Assembly (NCBI GenBank): GCA_030068075.1
Contig: CM057830.1
Coordinates: forward strand, 24,708,247-24,772,246
DNA length: 64,000 nt
Source of the DNA: Paguma larvata
Lineage: Eukaryota > Chordata > Mammalia > Carnivora > Viverridae
Reading direction: 5' to 3'
Shown here: positions 58,113 through 64,000 of the stretch, one piece after another
Layout of the letters: every line of letters begins with the position of its first letter
Numbering within the stretch: the stretch's first letter is position 1
Translations under genes and position numbers: made by a program
The notes under the pieces: generated by a model
Seen by the model: only the letters and a program-made list of their open reading frames with translations
Databases searched by the model: none
What the model was told of the DNA's origin: nothing

Positions 58113-60680
58113 AAAAAATATATAGATCGCCTAGAGGGGCCTATTTCCCCTCCCCCTGGATTGTCAGTCCCAGCTGCAAATGACTGTCATCTTGCCACGT
58201 GCCCTCCAGAACTGGGACTTGTCCCTTCCGTCCCCAGATCCATCGAACCACAACACCAAGCAGCTCTGCCTCTGCCCAGAAATACCACTCGAATTCAGCC
58301 TGTCTTCCCCATTTCTCTTACCTTTCTCTGGCCTCGATGATCTCTTTTGTGGGTTTCCGTGCTACCTCCCAATTTGAATTATTTTCCAGTACAGTTCTTT
58401 TCAAGGTCACCCTCCACACAGCTGCCTGAGTGATGGATGTAAGGGTAAATCTAACAGCATCGCCCCTGGCTTACACCCGAGTGGCTCCCAGTCCTAGGTG
58501 AGGTGGCATCACGCCCTTCCCGGCCCGGCCTTGCCCACTCCTGAGGCCTCATCTGCTCCCGTTTCTTGCCTCGTCACCAAAGTAACACCACTGTTTGCAG
58601 TTTCCAGAACATTCCCTGTTCTTCCTTGCCCTGACACTCTCTGCTCCTACTTGGAAGGCCCATTCCTGACCCCCTTCAGCGTCCCCTCGTCTTGGCGGGC
58701 TTCTTACCATCACAGGAGACTCGCACCACGCCCTAATGAAGGAGCATGGAGCACGGACTGTGGAGACTAGGCAGAAAACTGGCAGCCCCGGACCCAGAGT
58801 CATCCCCTCATTCACAAGGTAAAGCAAGAGGATCCTGCTTTCCAGCCAGTTCAACCCTGTAGTGTGAGTAACCAATCTAGAATTCCCGTGACTGTAACAT
58901 AAGCAATCTGGCATAATCACTGGAGGAGTGAGAAGGAGCCAGGAATTTAGACCGCACAGTGTCTGGCTGCCCCACAACAAGACATAAGAAAGGTACCGAG
59001 TAGGTTCTAGGAATCCACAGAGTTCCCTGCTGTCATAGAACATCTCCTGACAACTTTAATTAACTTCGGACTTCACAGGGAATCAGGGTAGTATTTACCC
59101 TCCTTTTAGACTTGGGGACCATCTAAACAATTTGCTATGCAGGCAGCAGGATGATAACGAGTTCTGGTCTCTCATAAAGACTACCTTTTCGTTGCTAGGG
59201 TCACACCTAAAATTTCAGAGCAAGTCTGACTTCACATAGACGGTGCAGAGAAAAATACGTTGCAGTCTGACACTATGGAATTCGGTCGGGAGGCTGCAGG
59301 CTTCTTAGTCTATGCAGGAAAAAAGCAAACTTTGAGACTGCAATGCTGAGGATACACAATGGATGAAATTCTCAGGACCAACTGGTCTCGCTCAAATGAC
59401 AGTGAGTGAATTATTTCTAGAATGAGGACAAGACATTTTGCAGAAGTGAAACCTTAAAGACTGTGTAAGTTACTAGTCATCTAAATTTATGAGATGCTAT
59501 CAAGAAACTTCAGAGTAGGATTTAGCTTGTGCTCAGGACTCTCTTTATATTTGTGGTATAAACCAATAATCAAGAGAATGGGAGAGACGTACATGGCCTG
59601 GGATTTGGAGAACGAATGTTTAACGTTCTCCATTAATGACAAAGCAACACTCGGTGCTAATCAGGGAACTCTGGGAAAAAAAGATTTTGAAAAGCCAGCA
59701 GAACAGCTTTTAAAAGGCATTCCTCTATAAAATTACATTTTAAAAATAATTTTAGTCAAAAGTACATGTGTGAGTGTTACAGTTAAAATAAATTCAGCTT
59801 CCTTTCATTCGTTCAACAAATATTTATGGGATGCTTTGTGCAACAACTAAGAGAAATGGAATCCTAAAGACACCCCTGAGACACTTCTAAATTAGCCATT
59901 CTCTCTTTTCCAAGGGGACTGGGGACAGCTGTCATGAAGAACAACAGAATTCCCTAACATATCTCATCAGGAATGGGGATCTGCAAGCCCCTTTGCTTGG
60001 CTAACTTATTTGGAGAGAAGTCGTAAGTATAGAACGAAGCAACACAAAATACATATAGATATGGTAATAAACATACGGCCATGGGACAATCTCAGTTTTA
60101 AATATCCATTCCCATTTTTTCTACAAGTACGCTTGTATTTGTCCCATTGTATAGCCCAGTTTGACTCAGGAAATAGCTTGGCAGGAACTGAGAGAGGGGC
60201 ATCTATAACCCCCTGGGTTCTCTCAGAGGAAAGACAAAAAATGGTGAATTAAAGCCCCTAAGCGACACTCACTTCAGGGATCATGAAGGTGAAGTTAGGG
60301 CTCTGAAGCTCTCTGAGCGGAACCTTAAGAAGACAAGAGAAAACAGACCAAGGAAACTAGACGGTGTACTTTCAGGAGGGGCACTCTGCAGAGACAATTC
60401 TTTGGAATCTGGTAGGATGTGAAAATGTGACACAGTGGAGGGAGAAAGAAAGAAGCTCACCCTGACCTTTACTTGAAGGTCAAGAGAAATTACAGCAAGA
60501 CGTGCATCAACATCAGATTCTTCATTTGGGGGCTGTGAGGAACACTGGTATTATTTCTTTCTTTATTTCAGAGAATAAACCATCCCACTCTCGTGGAACG
60601 ATCTTGGGTATCTTTCAGGATAAAGTGGTTATCCCTGTACCACAAGAACATGAACTAGCCCTTAATAATATTGTCTCAAG

Positions 60681-60914
60681 GTGCCTGGGTGGCTCAGTCA
60701 GTTAAACATCCGACTTTGGCTTAGGTCATGATCTAGTGGTTCATGAGTTCGAGCCCTGCATCGGGCTCTGTGCTGATGGCTCAGAGCCTGGAGCCTGCTT
60801 CAGATTCTGTGACTCCCTCTCTCTCTCTGCCCCTCCCCTGTTCATGCTCATGCTCTCTCTCGCTCGCTCTCTCTCTCTCTCAAAGAGAAATAAACATTAA
60901 AAAATTAAAAGAAG
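60681..60914 (+). mobile_element. CAN-SINE (feliform), plus
   Basis: GTGCCTGGGTGGCTCAGTCA head, long CT/CG-repeat body (CTCTCTCTCGCTCGCTCTC) and GAAATAAACATTAAAAAATT tail. Flanked by a perfect 15-bp duplication TAATATTGTCTCAAG (60666-60680 and 60915-60929). Confidence 0.96.
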
Positions 60915-61029
60915 TAATATTGTCTCAAGTCAAGGTACATTCCAGGGAATATGTGACAATTCTATATAAATTCTATTTACATAGAAAGACTCTTTTTTGT
61001 TCGCTGTTGCAAGACACAGTTGGCTAGTT

Positions 61030-61205
61030 TGAGTCAGAAAATCTGGGCCTGAGGTTGGTTCTGCCATTGGCTGAGTGTGAAATTTGGGTCAATCCGTTTG
61101 AACCTCCGTGAACCAGCATTTTCCCATCCATCTTCTTTACACAGCTTTAAGGAAGATTAAATGATCCCGAATACATTAAAGTACTCTGGAAATGATGAAA
61201 TGTTA
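61030..61205 (+). mobile_element. Probable MIR fragment, plus
   Basis: GGTTGGTTCTGCCATTGGCT, GAGTGTGAAATTTGGGTCAA, CCAGCATTTTCCCATCCATC and GGAAGATTAAATGATCCCG follow the MIR middle and 3' parts at low identity. Confidence 0.6.
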
Positions 61206-62558
61206 TGTAAATGACACGTATCAGTAGTCTTCACCCTAGTTGTCACGCTACGGAACGAAAGTGTGCTAACAACGAACAAGACTAAACTCTTGCCCAGTGA
61301 CACAGACATATCTACTGCACGATGGCAACAATCCTGTAGTACAAAAATACTTTTACTCCTGGGTAACATCAAATTCTACACACAATGCCAATTCCAACTT
61401 TTTCTAGTTTGACTTTGACCCCAGAAATAACTACAGGTTTAACACAGATGGAGACTAATCAGGATCCTCAATAAAGTAGACAGAAATGTTTTATCTACCA
61501 CCATCTTCAGTGCCAGTTTTACAAATGAGGCCAAAAATAAGGTTACCGTGAACATCAACAAAATGTGCAGTATTACCTCCTGGATGGTATCCATGTGGCA
61601 TCCTTGCTCGTATTCTTCACGTTAGGTTTTTACCAAACATTTCTTGATTACCCCCTGAGTATTCAAACCATGCTAGGTACTGTAGGGGACCACTAAGAGG
61701 ATCAAGCCACAGCCCCTGCCCCAAAGACATTCACTGTCTTCTTCGGGTGGCGGGGAGGGTGCCACACCAGGAATCATTGATAAAAAGGCAAACCGTCAGG
61801 GAGTTCTCTGAGAAAGGTTCACAGTATTTGGAGAGTACAGGCAAAAGATCTATCACTTCCAAATGTAGGGATCTAAGAGGGCTCATGGAGAAGATTATTT
61901 TGAGGAAGTCATGGAGCATGGGGAGGAGACCTTCATCAGATATGGGAGGGCCGGGGGTTAGCGGGTAGGTTGACAAGCAAGCTTGCGCTTGACTCAGAAA
62001 GCGGAGGAGAGCAGGATGTATTCAGAAACAGTTGCTACAGCAGCGTGGCCAGAACACAGGTAGAAAGGAAGATAATGTTATAAAAGGAAGAGAAAATTCT
62101 GGAAGGCTTTAAATGCCCAGCTGAAAAGCTGGATTTTTTTTTTTTCTTCCCAGCTGCAGAAATTCCATGAACAAAGAATGCCATGATGCGTCTCGGTCCT
62201 GGAAAGATACACAATTCGAGTCGGTATGGAGGATTTATTGCAGGGGTGAGAAAAGGAGTAAAGGGAAGTCAACTGGATAAGAAGCATGGCTGCAGGTCAG
62301 GGGTTTTAAGAGCTAGAAGGTGGGCAGTGGCGGCAGAAAGCAGTGGATGAATGGCAGTTTGCTTTTTCATCTTGAGGTGACATACTCCCCGAGAGCACCA
62401 GTTCGCGGACACACTAAGCTGTCTAGATTCACCGGTTTTGGTGCCTTGGGCTAAATCAAAGAGATGAAAGTACTCAAGTCCCACAATTTGAGCAACTGCT
62501 CCTTTAAAGACTTGCCTGGTGGCATTTGTCGAAAGAAGGCACAGTGAGTTAGAAGTGA

Positions 62559-62926
62559 TCATATGTAAAAACCTTTCTCAACCCAGAGATCTGTGATACG
62601 ATAAATGTAACAAACACCATTATCCTGACACCACACGAAATCCCCGATTTTTACATCTTTGTCCTCTCTGCAGACATTGTGGATTTCCTTTAGCCTTTTA
62701 ACTTCTACAGTATCCTTTCTTCTGTGAACACCTTTTCCAGATGATACTGACAACTGGAATTGTCTCACTAATCTGCTATGATGGTGAGCAGAGATGACTT
62801 TTGTATCTGATGATGAAAAATGAGTGAATTCGTTCGCAAGTAGGACAAAGCCAATGAAACTACTTTCTTGAATGCTTTGAGGTAGATAATATGGCCAAAT
62901 ATAAGTACCAATTGTATAATCAGGAA
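62559..62926 (-). other. Protein-like open frame in DMD intron 74, nature unknown
   Basis: The minus strand is open for about 122 codons after an in-frame stop, with no ATG near its start. The middle reads DTVEVKRLKEIHNVCREDKD followed by VKIGDFVWCQDNGVCYIYRI and TDLWVEKG before a stop. The IGDFVW...YRI..LW spacing recalls BAH-type chromatin domains, but I cannot match it to any protein. It could be an old retrocopy fragment or simply chance; no splice sites or poly-A tail were found. It is not annotated as a gene. Confidence 0.2.
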
Positions 62927-63225
62927 ATTAAATGGCTTGCTTTGCTTTTAAATTCTATGCTCAAATATAAAATCAAAGCCTCGAAAACGCATGCAACAAG
63001 TCAAACACCACCATTAGCATTAATTCCTTTCACCCCTCAATTAGGACTTCTTAATTATACTATTGCATTCATAGAGAGAGAGAGAATCTGTAAAAGGAGC
63101 TAAACAGATTATTGTAGAAAACAATTAGACACAGAATGACTCTAAGTGAAGATTCCTGGCGCTTTTCTACGTGTGCACGTGTATGCGCTCTGCATACCAA
63201 TGACAAAGCTAGAAAGAAAACTCAC

Positions 63226-63384
63226 CTGTTTTCTTCCTCAAGATCTGCTAGGATTCTCTCTAGCTCCCCTCTTTCCTCACTCTCTAAGGAAATCAAGATC
63301 TGGGCAGGACTACGAGGCTGGCTCAGGGGGGAGTCCTGGTTCAAACTTTGGCAGTAATGCTGGATTAACAAATGTTCATCATCT
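63226..63384 (-). CDS. DMD: DMD exon 74 (syntrophin-binding end and start of first coiled coil)
   Basis: This 159-bp exon has acceptor TTTTCCAG before 63384 and donor GTGAGT at 63225. The first base completes an Ile codon carried over from exon 73. It then encodes [16 protein letters not shown], a Ser/Pro-rich stretch ([12 protein letters not shown]), [20 protein letters not shown] and EEEN, and ends with the first two bases of an Arg codon. In the dystrophin family this region adjoins the syntrophin-binding segment, and the [19 protein letters not shown] part begins the leucine-heptad coiled coil that pairs with dystrobrevin. Exons 71-74 are alternatively spliced in non-muscle isoforms; skipping exon 74 alone would keep the frame, since 159 is divisible by three. 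The residues agree with human dystrophin as far as I recall. Confidence 0.97.
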
Positions 63385-64000
63385 CTGGAAAATAAAATCA
63401 AAGGTTTTGGTTTTTTCCCCCCTTATTTTGTTCTGGGGGTCAGGGACTCAGGTGTGTATTTAAAAATAGAAACATTTGCTCTTAACAAGTAATTAGACCC
63501 TTCTTCCTGTTTCTAAAGACACTCTGATGCTTCTGAGGTTGTGATCTACCATCATACTGGTGATAATTCAAAGCATTTCTTGTTCAAATCTTCCAGTGAA
63601 TTCGGTCTATTTACATGGGTAAAGGAATGGCAGAATTACGGAAGTACTGGGACTCTATGCTGACCACTCGACCCATAGTTAACAAATATTAAAAGACAGA
63701 ACAATGGCTCCATAATACTTTTGCTATCAAGCCTGTCAGGATAATGTGTTCACTGACCCACGCTATTGTTGATAATGACCAGGAAAAAAATGCAGCCTTT
63801 ACAACCAAAAATTATTTTCGTAAGGGGAGGACCATGTGACCAAAACGTGTTGCTCTGGTAAGCCAGTGTGAACTTAAAAAGCCATAGAGGCAAGATGGTA
63901 ACAATAATGACACTGGAGACAAATGATGGTTTCGCTCGATTATTGTTCAAATAGAAAAACAAAAATTCGAAGGGAGAAAAAGCCATTAGGATGATTAATT
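63385..64000 (-). other. DMD: DMD intron 73 (partial)
   Basis: The acceptor side of intron 73 ends TTTTCCAG at 63385. A pyrimidine-rich run on the mRNA strand is weak here. The 616 bases visible contain no recognised repeat, and exon 73 is not reached. Confidence 0.85.

Larger units (their letters stand above)
41051..63225 (-). other. DMD: DMD intron 74
   Basis: The intron is 22,175 bp with GTGAGT...AACAG-type ends and is the largest intron here. Repeats are listed separately. I recognise nothing in 42725-43800, 44270-45780, 49470-50525, 50870-51940, 52610-54750, 55175-55680, 56050-57900, 58780-60660 and 61210-63220, apart from poly-A runs and short fragments. The CT-rich 58150-58780 stretch looks like a degenerate L2-type piece. 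One protein-like open frame at 62559-62926 is noted separately. Confidence 0.9.
5922..64000 (-). other. DMD: DMD (dystrophin) gene, 3' part: exons 74-79, partial at the window edge
   Basis: Dystrophin links the actin cytoskeleton to the dystroglycan complex at the muscle membrane; its C-terminal region binds syntrophins and dystrobrevins. Six exons are visible on the minus strand with lengths 159, 244, 124, 93 and 32 bp plus a long terminal exon. These match human DMD exons 74-79 as I know them. All five complete introns end GT/AG and the codon phases join without a break. Intron sizes are 22,175 (74), 1,172 (75), 17,932 (76), 7,795 (77) and 5,134 bp (78). The shorter Dp260, Dp140, Dp116 and Dp71 isoforms also use these terminal exons. 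Exon 73 and everything upstream lie beyond base 64000. No frameshift or premature stop is seen. The gene identity is nearly certain from the protein text; the species is inferred from repeats. Confidence 0.98.

Noticed and set aside
1..64000. CRISPR array, operon, phage or plasmid features
   Set aside because: No regularly spaced direct repeats and no bacterial gene organisation. The direct repeats present are SINE target-site duplications and L1 blocks.

Overview
The window is mammalian nuclear DNA from a carnivore, most probably a felid. It is full of tRNA-Lys-derived CAN-SINEs of the feliform type (head GCGCCTGGGTGGCTCAG, CT-rich body, tail like AAAAATAAATAAACATTAAA). The only gene I can support is the 3' end of DMD (dystrophin) on the minus strand, so the window should be X-linked. 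I see no prokaryotic features, CRISPR arrays, tRNA genes or operons, and no undescribed biological system.

Gene layout, in transcript order from high to low coordinates: exon 74 (63226-63384), exon 75 (40807-41050), exon 76 (39511-39634), exon 77 (21486-21578), exon 78 (13659-13690) and terminal exon 79 (about 5922-8524). The exon lengths are 159, 244, 124, 93 and 32 bp. All have GT/AG borders, and the phases join into one open frame of about 220 codons. These exons encode the dystrophin C-terminus: the end of the syntrophin/dystrobrevin-binding region, two coiled-coil segments with a proline-rich spacer between them, and the tail. The stop codon lies 12 bases into exon 79 and is followed by a 3' UTR of about 2.6 kb ending at an AATAAA at 5939-5944. 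If exon 78 is skipped, exon 79 is read in another frame to the known alternative 31-residue tail, and that frame is intact here.

Region by region: 1-5921 lies downstream of the gene and holds the 5' half of a minus-strand L1 with a tandemly duplicated 5' UTR block, three SINEs and an old L1 3' end. 5922-8524 is exon 79. Intron 78 (8525-13658) has two SINEs, a CAY-rich simple repeat and a MIR. Intron 77 (13691-21485) has an L2, a hAT-like fossil and an ERVL-like LTR. Intron 76 (21579-39510) is the most layered: a three-SINE array, a MaLR LTR, a 5'-inverted felid L1, and a minus-strand L1 of about 8 kb into which SINEs, younger L1 tails and an 823-bp solo ERV LTR have inserted. Intron 75 (39635-40806) has two SINEs back to back. 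Intron 74 (41051-63225) has an ORF2-bearing plus-strand L1 remnant, older L1, MIR and L2 fossils and several SINEs with clean target-site duplications.

Sequence comparisons with human DMD and with repeat families are from memory. They should be confirmed with BLAST and RepeatMasker.
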